This document shows positions 24,077-37,700 of a stretch of DNA of 64,000 nt, piece after piece. The notes below the pieces were generated by a model. The model worked only from the letters and a program-made list of their open reading frames with translations, was not told the origin of the DNA and searched no databases. Source of the DNA: Spinacia oleracea (Eukaryota; Streptophyta; Magnoliopsida; Caryophyllales; Amaranthaceae); NCBI RefSeq assembly GCF_020520425.1, contig NC_079487.1, positions 127,370,385 through 127,434,384 on the forward strand, read 5' to 3'. The translations under genes and the position numbers were made by a program. Numbering within the stretch: position 1 is the stretch's first letter; each line of letters starts with the position of its first letter.

Positions 24077-27000
24077 CTAAACTGCTTCTTGGCCCACAAC
24101 AGAGGGAGAACGCGGAGCTATCATAAATTGCAAACCCCTATGTTGCCCCGATTGAAGCACAAAGGCAACCTGAGTTGCCGCCAACGCCGCAGCTTCCTGA
24201 AAATAACAGAATTATTCTGGTTAAGCAGGCAATAATAACAATTACAGATATACAGCTCACTTATCATGTTGAAACTATTGAACACATTTTGCGGATGATC
24301 AATTGATTGGCATATCTTGCTCATAACAAATCATGTCTATCTTGTATGTCACTGTGGTTGGCAAGTAAGAAAAGTAGTCAATTTTTAATAGAGCTCTAAC
24401 CCCTTTAATAAAGGTTGAAAAGTAGTCAATCTTTCTTTGTATCATTTCCCAGAAAATTGATAAACTAGGTGGTTTAATTTGTAAATAGTTCGTTCATGAC
24501 AAAAAAAAAAAAAAAGTTGACAAATCAGATTGTTCTCGTAGTTCAATTTGCATTCAGCAAATGCACAACATGAATCTCAGAACCAGTATTCCTTACTCTA
24601 GAAGTTAAAAACCAAATCCAAGGGTAGAGATAAAATCATCCAACCAAAAACTGTTAACCAAAATAAGCATTGAACCAAAAGATCATGACAGATGAGTATA
24701 AAAAAAAGGGAAGGAAATATTGTCTGTCTACCTGTTGTTGTCTTCTGCGTTGCAAGATACTGATGGCCCATGCCATAATGTAACAAGGCAACAGAAATCC
24801 AGCAGCCCTGAGCAAGAAAAGCTGCAAAGGAAAACAGTCAACACGAAGCAGCGCAAGACTTTGTAAAATTTAGCATTGATTATAAAAGACAGTGACATAG
24901 TATACATCTACATCTTACTTACCGAGAAAAATGCCGACATGTCGTCTTCACCATCAGCATCTGGTGCACTCCAAGCATGCCTTAGCAGCAGAAGGGCCAT
25001 CAGCTGCCAAGAAAAATAAAATGTCAACATGTTGTGAGCATGTTCAGTTTTAAACTGCTGACAAGAAGAACCTTGACAATGCATCATGCCCGCTTCTAAA
25101 CATATTTGTCACAGGCACATAAACAAGTATTCAATCTGGAGATTGGTTATGATGTCTACGTCTATTTTTATCTGATAACTCTATTTTCACACATTGGCTT
25201 TGAAGCTTACAATGAGAGCAGCTGAACGGCAAAATGCAGCTCCACTAGCACTAGTAGCAGCATAGTCATCATACTCAGCTTCCAAAAACTGTCGTTCTGC
25301 CTCGGCAATTGCCAGAAGACGAGGATCATGCAAGTCCAAAGGAGTACCAGATATTGTCCAGCCTCCACTGCGAATGACAATAATCAAGCATGAGACAGTA
25401 GAGAGTTTAAAGAGAAGGGGAAAAAAGAATTAACACTCCTATTTTGTGTACAACTGCACTCAGGGAGTGGGGGCCACACCGCAACAACAAAAATACTCAC
25501 CCGATATCAATTGCAGCATCTTCAGGATGGGGTGGTGGTGGAGGAGCAGTGTAATTAGGTTGGTAAGGCTATAAGATGTGCAAAAATCGATCATCAGCCA
25601 AATAACATACACAAATAAACAGAGCAGTTAAATAGTGCTCAATGATGCATCAGAGATCTAAGTCTCAGCTAAACCTTTAAATAGAAAGATTTTAATTGAC
25701 GGTTACCTATAAAATGCAATAAAGGCAACATGAGAAACACAAAACTAACAGGGTATCAGATTTAGGAGATAATTGAGAAATTTAGCTTATAGCGGGTCCC
25801 AAAACTTGACATGCAAGCAGTAACATATTTTGTATCCCTTTAAATTACCCCTGGACTCTAGCTTTGCAACTTCCTTCTTGGAGGACATGATGGAAGGGAA
25901 AACAGTAACTTCTCGGATACTATGGAGGAAGCCAGTGCAACACGCCAAAACTTGATAATTATAAAGTACTTCAAAGGACCTTGCATCGATGCTCAGTCCC
26001 AGGTCTGAGATGTTAACAAAATGGGAAGAAACTCACATTTTACAATGCTCATCTTTATTTTAAACAAATACTCCTCCGACTCATAACAAGCCCTATACCT
26101 CAAATGGCAGGGTTTGAGATGAGGGAAGGCATGTAAAATAGACCACAAGATGGGAGCCATTATTAAGGCACAGGCCTAAAAGAAAAGTGAGACCGATTCT
26201 TTAAAATTTAAATAGTACTTTAATCATCAAATAGCCTTTTTCCCAGATGGTAGAGGTCGTAAAATGCCACTCTTTTATTGTCCAAAAGCAATCCCAAGAG
26301 ATGTGCTTTGGAGCATACAGTGTGTCACATTGGGAGCCACCGGACAATTGATGGACCATAACAAAAAGCAAATTGCAGGGAGCTCCACACACCTCATTCA
26401 ATGTAAGTTTAAACACTTGTAAGAACTTGTTCATCACTTTGTTTCAGTGTAACCTGATTCAAATGGCAGGTCTCATCTCGAGAAACAAACAGTAAAAACA
26501 TCTATCATTACTATAGTACTATCAAAGGTAAAAAGAAATTCTTTTAGCTGATATAGACAACCAAAAAACACATTCACCAAATCACTCTTGACAAGAAATG
26601 GTGCAGCGGTATTAAAGTTCTTGAGATATTTTCGAAATTAACCTTAATACAAGATCTCCTACAAAAATACTTTTACTCTTTATCTTATAGAAGCAATTGC
26701 TACTGTCAAAATCAATCAGATGGAGTTATGGAAAACTCCCATTTACAGCCATCTGTTTGATGTAATGTATCCAGAAATAAATAAATTAGCATACCTGGTG
26801 GCAGATCTCACACGTTATGTCTCCTTTCTCATTGCACCAGCGCTGAACACATTTTCTATGTGCATACTGCACATAAACCAGGAAAAGTCAATATGTCGTC
26901 GTGTAAAGGTATTAGATAGTGAGAGCTAACAGCTGCTTAAAGATGAGCAAGACACTAATTGCCATATCTGAGAGCCGAACAAAGAGACATAAAATGAAGA

Positions 27001-28110
27001 ATAACACACCCTCGGTGAGTGTCTTTTCAAGCCAAATCAGAAGTCTGGCATTGACTTGCATTAACACTAGAGTAAAAGATGCTTTCTTTTTGTCATTTCA
27101 GGTATACAATCAATTAAGACTACCAAAATAGAACCAACAAGCAAGCCCAACCTTCTTTTCTGCATCATTACCGAAGTTTTACTCTTTCCACACAACCTCG
27201 CTCAAAAATGTATCCCAAAATTCATCACGGCCATCAAAAGCTTTTGTTTCTATCTCATCAGTCTACTTCCACTCTCCTTCCTTCTTGTCAGTTGTAAGTT
27301 TATGACTCTAGCTCTAACAATTTATAACATGGCTACATTGCAATATACAATTATATACCATGGCCTACCTAAAACAATATAAACAACAGTCCTGTCATAT
27401 GACCTTTATTAAAACTAACACGCCAACCTCGTATAAACTAGTTAATTCCGAAATTAATTAGTTAACATGCCATTAGAACCAACACTATTGTCTTAATAAC
27501 ATGTTCAATACTGAGGTCCTGAATTGAATGAATTCTTAGACAATGTTAGGTCCATCTTTACATCACATTATTTTCACAGACTTTTCACCAAAAACTCGAT
27601 AAAATAAAATCGATACTACAAATCTCTAGATTAGGTCATTTGTAACAGAATTAACACTTAATACCCTTGCTAACTCTTCCTAAATCTCAAATGGTGCTCC
27701 CATTCCCTCAATTTCATTTCAAATTACGAAAATTCTATCTCGACTCACATCAAATCAAACATAAGAAAAGGAACAATTGACGCGGACAATTAAAAAAAAC
27801 ACTAAAAAATTAAAGTAACAATTTATTTTTAATAATTTGGGAATACCTTCAAGCTGCCACAACAACGACAGGGGACTTCCAAACTATCAACACAATCTTC
27901 TTCCTGGCAAATTCGACATTCAGCGAGCTGAATAAGGGGTTCATCTTCTCCTGCTCCTTCTCTTTCATCTTCAATTCCTTCTACTCTATCCTCTAATTTC
28001 TCCTTCAACCCCGAATTCGACGACGACGAAGCTGCCACCGCTCCCTCGGCCTCTTGCGCACTCGTAGGATTCACCAAACGGTCCACATACAACACCAAAT
28101 GCTCTCCCAT
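24077..28110 (-). CDS. RING-CH (MARCH-like) membrane E3 ubiquitin ligase with plant C-terminal domain
   Basis: Seven coding exons on the minus strand: 27847-28110, 26795-26866, 25501-25568, 25211-25367, 24923-25003, 24732-24821, 24077-24196. They join in frame to 283 residues, every junction is GT-AG, and the start is the first ATG. The C4HC3 RING-CH finger is Cys65, Cys68, Cys81, Cys83, His91, Cys94, Cys107, Cys110 ([25 protein letters not shown]). A proline-rich linker and GGWTISG follow, matching the plant extension DUF3675. Then come two hydrophobic segments, about 178-195 and 210-238, as in membrane-anchored family members. By family it transfers ubiquitin from an E2 to membrane-associated substrates; no substrate can be inferred. 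Residues 20-60 are acidic and low in complexity. The intron between the first two coding exons splits the finger. Confidence 0.88.
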
Positions 28111-28500
28111 TTATGAAATTAATTGAGTATCGGAATCGCTAAAATTTACCCCAAAATCAAAATGGTCAATCGATTCAAACCCACCTGGAATTGCATGAAA
28201 TTCAATCATATCACTAACATTGCAACAAAAAAAAAAGGGTGGAAAATGCAATTAAATCGAAAAAATGGAGGGATTATTCGTGAAATCCAAGATCACGCTG
28301 AGGATAAACCAGCGGATCGGAGGATTTCAATCTTCAATACAAAAACAAATAAAATTGGGAGAAATTACAAAAATTGGAAAAATGTGGGAAGAAATGCAAG
28401 GATTTAGAGAGAGATATATACCTGAAATGCAGCGGAATAGCGTACTGGTTGACAATGGCGAAAGAAAGAGAGAGAAAATGGAAGACCAAATTTAGGAGGA
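28111..28500 (-). other. 5' UTR of the RING-CH gene with a 283-bp intron
   Basis: Reading the minus strand, a leader segment ending TTTCAG|GTATAT (donor at 28421-28420) and an acceptor TTTTAG|CGATTCC (exon resumes at 28138) frame an intron at 28139-28421 just before the ATG. Leader introns are common in plant genes. The + strand frames over this region are not real genes. Confidence 0.55.
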
Positions 28501-29503
28501 GAGAGGAAAATGGTAAACAATGATTTACAGAGAGATGGAAAGTGTCTTAGATAACAGCTGATCACCGCGTTTTGGACATGTAACATCTTTGATCCTTTCG
28601 CGTTACTTACGGCTATTTATTCTTTGTCAAGTGTACGTTATGGCAACTTGTGTAAATGTCGCCATGTCGGAAATTGACCATCCCTCTCTTTAGATTTCAC
28701 TCCAATTTTAAGTATGGATGAACTTTTTTTTTTTTTTTTTTTCGTATTTTATATTGCGAATGATGATACAATCTGTAATAAAGTAATCTATTAAGTTTTT
28801 TTGTAAAAGCATGAGACACAAGCCCTTAATTTTAATTCTTAAGCACTTTGTCAAAATGTTGTTGGTATAAATCACCCAGAGTCCAGGACAATGGAGCCCA
28901 TGTAATTTCTTAAAATGAGACCTTCATCCAATGAGAACAAAGGAAGGTGAATAAAAAGAGGTATTGTTAGTGCAAAGCCAATAATTGCCCTTTCCATTTT
29001 GGTCATCAACTTATTTGTCAATATCTCTCTCCCGCCTCACTAATGACTAATGCCCGATTCATGTCCGTGATCCACATACGCTCATCTTATCCCAAAGGAA
29101 GGAAAATGTTGAGACAATGGCATGATGCCAACACATGCCTAAGTTGATATTTTGGTAATGAGCGTGACTAGGGCATTGCTTCGTTCTTGACATTTTCTTC
29201 TCTCTTCATATTTTTAAATCAAATATCTTTTATATCTATCCTCTTATCCTAACCAGTTTTCCATTGTTAGGTATCCCACAAAAAGAATCGAACCCTACAC
29301 CTTGAGTATTACACAACACCTTAATCACTACTCCAATTTTATATCCGTTAATATTTACAGAACTAACTACTCGTATACTATATCTGAAATTTTTGGATCC
29401 TGTTCTTTCGCTCATCCCGCAACCCCAATAATCATCCTTGTAGTTGAATAACGCATGTTATAAAATACATACTTCGTAAATATTAGACGGTATGATAAAA
29501 AAA
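28501..29503. other. Intergenic; promoter side of the RING-CH gene plus a decayed hAT relative
   Basis: Positions 28727-28742 are a T run. About 29260-29440 matches, diverged, the inner part of the hAT element at 15708-15979: GAACCCTACACCTTGAG with ATTACACAACACCTT, then CCTGTTCTTTCGCTCA near the right. Its ends are gone. No gene is seen. Confidence 0.45.
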
Positions 29504-31339
29504 GGGCATTACTATTCGACGCCCATTTTTACGCAAAACGCCCATCTTTATTTAATGAAATGTCCCTCTTGTCCCTCTCATCCCACCCCACCCCACCCCA
29601 CCTCACCCACTCTCACTCACCCCCACTACCCCCACTCACTTACCCCATTTTCTCTCACTAGAACCACCACTAAATTCCGGCAACCACTATTTTATCGGCC
29701 CCACCTTAGCCACCGCCATCATTGGCCCGACCACCACGTCATCATCGTGATTGGAGTGAAATTTTGGCCGAGAACGTAGATGAATTTTTATTATGTTTGT
29801 TTATTTGTTGACTATAATTAAGTTTGTTTGTTTATTTGTTGACTATAATTAAGTTAATAATTATTTAAGGAAAAAATGTTCACTTGTGTTCATTTGAAAA
29901 AATTATTTATTGACATTATAATTAATAAATGAACCTAAAAAACCCTTAATAATGCATTATTAAAAACATAATAAAAATATTAACTAAATAATAATAACAA
30001 ATGTAATAAATTCGACGAAGAATTAGTTGAGGAAAAACACGTAATAACAAAAATGAAAAAACACGGAATAGGGTTGAGATCCCTATCTTGTCCTAGGGAG
30101 AAAATTGGAGTGGGAGCCCTATTCCGTGTATTGTAATGCGACAAAGGGAAAAAAACATGGAATAGGGTTGAGATCCCTATCTTGTCCTAGGGTTGGAATT
30201 GGGTTGGGAACCCTATTCTGTGTTTTGTAATGGAGACAAAATAGAAAAAACACGGAATAGGACTGAAATCCCCATCTTGTCCTAGGGTGGGAATGGGAAT
30301 ATGAGCCCTATTCCGTGGTTTGTATATGCGACAAAAGCACAGGGGATAGGGTTGAGATACCTATCTTGTCCTAGGAGGGAATTGGAGTTGTAGCCCTATT
30401 CCGTGTTTTAATGGTACAAAAATGATAAACACGGAATAGGGCTGAGATCCCAATCATGTCCTAGGACAAGAATTGGGGTATGAGCCCTATTCCACAACAG
30501 CAAAGCGACAAATCTTGAAATAAACAAACAAATCATGGAATGGGGTTGAGATCCCTATTCCTGCCTAGGTTGGGAATAGGGCTGAGCTCCCTATTTTTTC
30601 ACATGGAGGGAGGGAATAGGGTTGAGATCCCTATTCATGCCTAGGGAGGGAATAGGGTTCACATCCCTATTTCGGCCTAGGGTAGGAATTGGGCTCTTAA
30701 CCCTATTCCATGTAATCACATAATTAAATTTATTCTTTGAATATTTATTGTCTTGTTAGGGTAGTTTACGGTTATTATCAGTCAAAAACTAAATAATTGA
30801 CAAGAATAAGACTAATATTTGTTTGTTGGTTAACGCTTAAGTTAGGTGGTAATTTTTATTTTGAGTCGATATGAAATAGGTGAAACACACTAATTAGTAA
30901 TTGTAGCACTTTTTATCACTAAATTTTTAAACGACGTGTATCGTTAAGTACCACAAGTACATTTAATTAATTTTTTAATTAATTGAATAAGAGTAGCTTT
31001 GTTGATGGTGGTGCATGCGCCGGTTGGTATTTTGATGAATGGCGATGAATTCTCCGGCAGTGGGTGGCGGAAAACAAACCAGTTAGGTGGGGGTGGTGAT
31101 AGGTGGCGGAGAAAAAAACAAGTTAGGTGGGAGTGATGGTGTCGGTGGTGGATGGCGGTGGTGGCTGCCTAAATTGGGAAAGGGGTGGGTAAATTAAAGA
31201 GAGAGAAAGTGATGTATGGGGTTGGGGTGGAGGTGGGGGTGGGGATGGGGGGTTTGATTTTTTTATAAGGGTAATCTTGGATTTTCACCATTAAAAAATA
31301 GGCGACATGTATAAAAGTGGGCGTCGAATAGCGTGGCAT
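29504..31339. mobile_element. Mutator-like non-autonomous element with long inverted ends and an internal hairpin array
   Basis: The left end carries CTATTCGACGCCCATTTTTA and the right end its imperfect complement, TAAAAGTGGGCGTCGAATAG. The similarity continues inward for roughly 200-250 bases as a pyrimidine-rich left arm (CCCACCCCA words, GCCACCGCCATC) and a purine-rich right arm (GATGGCGGTGGTGG, GGTGGGGGTGGGG). TAAAAAAA borders both ends (29496-29503 and 31340-31347), a possible but low-complexity target duplication. The centre holds a tandem array (30055-30720) and a 31-bp doublet near 29793-29856. No transposase is seen. The right end lies about 370 bp before the apyrase ATG. Confidence 0.7.
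30055..30720. repeat. Tandem array of about seven 85-100-bp hairpin units
   Basis: Each unit begins CACGGAATAGGG, continues TTGAGATCCCTATCTTGTCC TAGG (with variants) and ends GAGCCCTATTCCGTG, the reverse complement of its own start. A unit can therefore fold into a stem of about 12 pairs, with a smaller ATAGGG/CCCTAT stem inside. Units start near 30060, 30150, 30247, 30338, 30426, 30535 and 30605. The last two are shorter and more diverged (CCTGCCTAGG in place of TGTCCTAGG). Spacers often contain GCGACAAA. There is no coding potential and no CRISPR-like regularity. Confidence 0.85.
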
Positions 31340-31714
31340 TAAAAAAAACTCGGTCACCATGTCCAAAATTCTTAATCCTAGTTGGCATAAACTTGACCCC
31401 GGTCCAAAGTTTTCCATGCGCCCAAATCCAAATGCCACCCAAAAATTTAAAATATACCAGCAAAGTAGCAAACACCATCAATCGGAGATCACACCAGAAA
31501 ACAAGAGGGAGATCGAGAGAGACTGAGCAGCGCGCAAATTAACGCCGTGGGAAGGAAGAAAACGCAGAGAGGCCGGCGTAAAAACTCTCTCGACTTTCCT
31601 CCTTCCCCATTTCTGAAACCCAACAAAATCCGTATTTTTTGTTCACTTTCGAATTGCCGTTACTGTGAAAATAGGGGGGAATTCCATGATTTTCCTAATT
31701 GATCATCTTTTTTG

Positions 31715-34700
31715 ATGCGCCGACCTAATGCCCAATCTCCAAAGCACAATTCCGAGCTAAAATCCGACCCAGATCCTCAAATGGAGCCACTTTCCATCAA
31801 ATCGTTCAATTTTAAGCAAAACCCTAGTTCTAGATCCAATTCCTTTTCTAGAACTCCCAAAAACCAACCCAAATCCATTTGGCTTACTGTTTTTCTCTTT
31901 TTTATTGCGTTTTTAATTGTTTTTTACTCATTGTTTGTCTTTTTCCGACATAAAACCCCGGTTAATGGCCGGAAATTTGGGATGATTATTGATGGAGGGA
32001 GTACTGGCTCACGCGTTCATGTATTTGAGTATAATGTTGAAGGTGGGGTGCCCAGGTTTGATTTCGGGCCGAATGGGCATTCCTCGATGAGAGTTAGTCC
32101 TGGTTTATCGTCATTTAAGGAGGTTCCCGATCGAGCTGGTGAGTCATTGGTGGAGCTGGTGGAATTTGGGAAGAGGATTGTGCCCAGGGAGTTCTGGGGA
32201 GATACTGAGGTTAGGTTAATGGCCACTGCTGGGCTTCGGTTGCTTGATTTGAACGTTCAGGATCGCATTCTGGAGTCTTGCCGGAGACTTATGAGGTCGT
32301 CAGGTTTGAAGTTTCGTGATGATTGGGCTTCGGTGATTACAGGTACAAGTTATGTGAGTTCATTTGAGTTGCCTTTATGATATTTGTTTTACTATTTTGC
32401 TCTTTGGTGGATTGGTTAGGATGGCTTGTTTTCTCAATTATGGTATCTATAATCTATATTCATTTCACTATACATATTGTGATTCTGTGAAGCATCTGTG
32501 GCAATTAGTCTCGGCCTCTTTTGGAGTTTTGAGAAGGGGGACAGGCGTGTAAAGGTAGGTTAGAGTACCACAGAGGCTAATGTGTTATCCTTGTCGGAGA
32601 TTCTTGTTAAGGGTGCTAGGGTGTGTCGTATGTGAGCGCAGGAAAAGGGCTGTGATAGAACTGATTTTCAAAAACAATATAGTAGTGGGAGTGTGAGAAT
32701 ATTGTAAAAAGGTATGAGAGAATATAGGATCAATTATATACAAGTATGAGAAAAGATATTGTCAGCTTCCCCTCCATCACACCCCAATTTGAGAGGCAAA
32801 GAAACACGAGGTTTGAGTTGGATTGGACCAGGTTCTGTTCATTGCAATATTTTTATCTCCTAAGTACTTGTTCCCAATCCAAATTGGAAGTTTAATGTGG
32901 GACAGATGGAGTAACTTTTTTGCTTACATGCCTCCTATTTGAAGAGGTTTGGGGGTTATTATGCTTAGAGCTGTCGAGCAGACATGAGGAATCACTCATT
33001 TGAGAGTGAATGAAAGTTATCTTTCATTTAATCATTTGGAGTATCTGGCTTTCCGTGAAGCTCAGATTCACAAAATTTCTCGCCTTACCCATGTATGACC
33101 AGGTACATATATGGGATATCTGTATGATTGGGGGAAGACATAGCAACTGACTGATATGACAATGCCAATGGGGAGAAAGAGAGGATGAATGGAGGTATCT
33201 GTCAGATTCAGTCATCCAGGCATGTTCTTCTATCTATGTTTGACTGATTGATTGCTATTAGAGCATCTTTAACGGTAAGCTAATTGTTAAATTAGCTTGT
33301 CATGCCACATAATATATCAAGCTATTTCCCTTTTTAGCTAGTTGGTACCCCAATGATTAGCTACTAGCTTGATGTTAATGTATTCATATTTGTCAATCAA
33401 TATTTTAAACATAATTTTATTTAATATTATTTCATTGGCTAATTTTTTTCAAGCAAATTAGCTTGTATAAGCTAATTTGCTTGGCCAAGCTAATTTATCA
33501 TTTGAACTCCAATGGTCAAGCTACTAGCTTGGAATTTCTAAAAATTACAAGCTAGTCCCTAGCTACAACCATTGGAGATGCTCTTACAGGTACTCCCTTC
33601 TCTGGCATTTTTCCTCTGTTGATTCAGCTCACGGTTATAGATAAGCTAATTATGCAGTGGACTATGTTTCTTCTCTAGGTCATCATGTCCAGACTCATCA
33701 AAATATTGAACCTCTTTTAGATAATAAAATTTCTTACTTCATATTTCTGCGGTTTAGATCAGTATGGGTTTGTTCTTGGGAGAAGACTTCCCTTATTTGC
33801 GTGTATTTTTCCTGTATATAAAAATCAACGAAAATTTTGGGCCTCCATCCATAGCCTGAAAGTAAAATTTACTTGGTTATAATTTTTTCTTCAGAATGAT
33901 GAGGCAGTTCAATTATTGTCATAAACAATCGTTAGTTTCTGCTCTTATCTGGTGATTAGGTTTTGTTTCCTTCCCCCCTCCCCCCTCTCTCAATTCTCTC
34001 CCTTTCCCTTCCACCCTCCCTTCCCCAACTCTCACTCTCTCCCTCCCCGTCCCTCCCTCCATTGCGCCCTTTTATTCTTATCTAAAATTCATTGATTTTT
34101 TTTAAAATTAAAGTAATTAGTTCAAGCATCAACAAGTTACATACTCTTACGCTTTTACTAGCTTGATACCTAATTTTCAATAATGCTTGACAAGAATGGC
34201 AGGCTTTTGACGGTTAGACTTCTGCCGCCTCTTGCAAGCCTATCTAGGACCCATATCACCATTAGATGTTAGTGTCTGGAACTCCGAACCCTCTCCCTCC
34301 TGACATAATGAGGCAATCCTCGATCCTGGGAAATATGAATTTTCAAGATTGGGAAACCAGACATACACAAAAAATTATATGAGACTATGCATTTCAACAT
34401 ATAGGAAAAATCATGTGAACTTCTTGTGTGTTGGGAGGTGAAGAAGCAGCTTTGTTTTCTTCTTTTGGAGTGTGGACGTGAATCGCGATTAAAGATCTCT
34501 GACAAGTTTCAGGCCCTAATAGACTTGTCAGACAAATTTAGGTTCAATTATTATACAGAGTAGAAATGAGACATCCGTGGACTTGCATTTCAATGACAAG
34601 TGTTCTGTTTGAAACTTTGAATGAATTGTTACGGCAAAGTTGACACACTGAAGCGCGAAGCTCTAGGGCAAAGCGCTTAATTAGGTCTGAGCGAAGCGTG

Positions 34701-37700
34701 TGTGATTAAGCGCGCTTTTTGGCGCTTCATTGAATTTATTTTTATTATTATTTATTACTTTACGTTGAAAGTTGTTTTTCTATGTTATTGTGTTTTGGAC
34801 CGCACCCTATTAATCCTTAACAATATAAAGTGGGCAAAGAGTCCAAAAAGAAGAAGACAACAGGCGCAACAGCCATCCCTAGCTTCTTGATAAACACTAT
34901 GTTATATGCCTTATTTTTGTTAAAACAAAGAGTAATATATTTTTGGAAGCAAATCTGATGTTTATATATTTGTGGTTATTTAGTAAGATATATATGCATA
35001 ATAGTAAAAACCATTTAATACTTAAAAAGTGCGCTTCACTTCGATGAAGCGCGCGTCTTGCGCTTGCGCTTTGCGCTTAGGCTCTAGGACTCATATCGCT
35101 TTAGTGCGCTTTGCGCTTTTTTATACATTGGATTCTATGTGGGGGACTGGAGTTTTGGCCTCGACTGTATGAGAAGTGCATACTCCATACTCCATACCTG
35201 TGAGGTTTTATTGGGATGGCCCTGCTGGTATCAACCTGTTTTAATTTTGGTGACCAAACATCATGGTTGATTCCAAATTAAAAAAAAAACATCCTGGATT
35301 CTGACCCCCATATAGATACAGCCCCAATGGATTGTAAATTGTAACTTTATACTTCCTAGATGCATCATATTGACTTTCACACTATTCATTTAATAACTTT
35401 GTCCACGGTTGTTACTAATACATAAAGACGAACTTTGTATTTTTTTTTATTTATTGTTATTGAGTTAATCTCAATATATATTTTCAAAATTAGAAATAAT
35501 ATACTTTCATAATTTCTATTAATATGCAATTAAAGATATTAATGGTCAAAGTTAGTATATAAATAATGTAGAAAGTCAATATGATGCATTTATTGTGAAA
35601 CGGAGGAAGTTAGATCGTTGGCGGCATTTGTTGGATACTGACACACAACAAATTTATCTTCTGTGTATTTTTCGAAGTAGTATCTTTATCTAAGATAGTG
35701 TCTTACCTATGAACCCCCGAGTTTCTTCCTATGCACTGTACTATGTTTTCTGTTCCTTGATTATGTAAACTGATGATACATATTGACTGGCAATGTTCTT
35801 ATTTGCTGACAACGAGCACAAGTTGTTGCCTTGCTGGTATTTCCTATTTGTGAATAATGTAGCCTGTAATATTTCTCAATTTCTTATTCAGGCTCAGATG
35901 AAGGTTTGTATGCTTGGGTTGTGGCTAATTATGCACTTGGTACTCTTGGAGGTGATCCTCACTTAACTGCTGGCATCATTGAGCTTGGTGGGGCTTCTGC
36001 TCAGGTATATTTTTCCTTCTCCTTCTATCAATATTCTCAAATTGCAGTTTGGAAACATTCTCTTTATTGGTTTACACTGGTTTAATTTTGAGCCTAGGTA
36101 TTTGTAAGGGTGAACTGCATGGGAACAGTGTCTCCATTGGTTTACACTGGTAGGGGTAAGGTTGCGTAACCTGTTTACACTTGGACCTCCCTAGACCCTA
36201 TCCTTGTGTTAAGGTGGTTGTTGCAATTTGCAATTATCAACTGCATACAGGCGGTGAATGCACTCCTAAACGTAACTTTTTTGTTCATCTGTGTACTTTA
36301 ATGATACAGTTTCTCCCTTGTGTCTCTAAAAGCTTCAAGTTTGTACTGTCTGTTACAGAGTACATGGTTAATACATTATTTGGATGGGATAAATCTGAGT
36401 TTGTTCATGTTTATGCTCTTACTTAGGTCACTTTTGTCTCAAGAGAGTCGGTGCCTCCTGAGTTCTCCCGGTCACTTAAATATGGGAATGTTACTTACCA
36501 TCTCTACAGCAACAGCTTGCTTCACTTTGGTCAGGTAGTTTTAAATTAATGAAGCTAGTTAATTGTCTTTGAATTATGATTCCCTTAGACTTGCTAAATC
36601 GACCTGCACTGTTTTGACTAATATAGCTCTTTTGCTTAAAGTGTTCAAGATTAGGAAGAGTAGGAAAAGTTTGGGCAATTAGTATCTCTTCCCTACATTG
36701 TGCGTCCATACTGAGTGATATGTCTGCTGTGCAACATCATAACTTTTTAATTTGTTCCCTAGTATAGGCTATTAAGGAGATGAAAAATTAATGGCCTTTC
36801 TTAGACAAATACCTAGTTGATTGTATTGGGATTTTTTTTTTATTTTAGTACGTTTAACTTGACAATATTTCATATTGGCTACTTGCTTGTATATGATTAT
36901 ATGATAGGAAATTTGATATGAGCAATTGAGCAGTCCTAACTATGATCATCCTTCTTTAAACAGTCCTTACATTACTTAACTAAGATTATACCAAAATTTA
37001 TAACACCTTTTACGAGAGTGGTTCTTGGAAAATATGACTTGTTATAGCAGGTTAACTCTTGTCATGTGATAATCACGTGACCTTAACGATTCTCTTTTTT
37101 TATCCCGGTTGAAGCTAGAAAATAAAATCTGGAAACTGAAGAAAAAAGGAGCAAAGAAATCCCTTCGATATTCTATTTCTTTCTCTTTTCCTCGCCCTGC
37201 TCTTTGTTTAATCCTTTGCCTTTCTCATCTTTGTTTAAAGTACAATAATTTCGACAAGTCAAATAAAAATTAGGTAATTTGAAGCGAAAAAGTAATAAAA
37301 ATGAAAGAGAATCATTAAAAAGTGACTTGATAGTTGATACAAGTTTAGCTGCTATTGCAAGTCATTATGTGAAGGACCGCTCTCATAAAAGAGGTCATAA
37401 AGTTAGGTTTAGAAGTTAATTGAATGTAGGGACTAGAGACTGTTTAAATAAGGTGGTCATTCTTATGAATTTTTCCTATGTGATATGTGAACGGATGTTT
37501 GCCTGAAACGGGAATGAGAATATATGGGTGTTTTAATATGTATTCTGAAATTACTTACCAAAAAAAGTACAGTACGTCTGTTTATTTGTTTATCAAAATA
37601 TAACTTTTAATCTCTCTGTAAATTGGATAAAAAATTATTGTTACTAAAAGAAATATTTTATCTATTGATTATTTCATGGAGAAAATCACTTGTAACAGAG

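Noticed and set aside
28123-28495. + strand frames over the RING-CH leader
   Set aside because: Low complexity, overlapping the leader and leader intron of the minus-strand gene; no domain.
29492-29779. Proline/histidine-rich + strand frame
   Set aside because: It is the pyrimidine-rich inverted end of the Mutator-like element, not a protein gene.
30055-30720. Possible CRISPR-like array
   Set aside because: Repeats are 85-100 bp, imperfect and adjacent without unique spacers, inside a plant transposon; it is an ordinary tandem array with internal hairpins.
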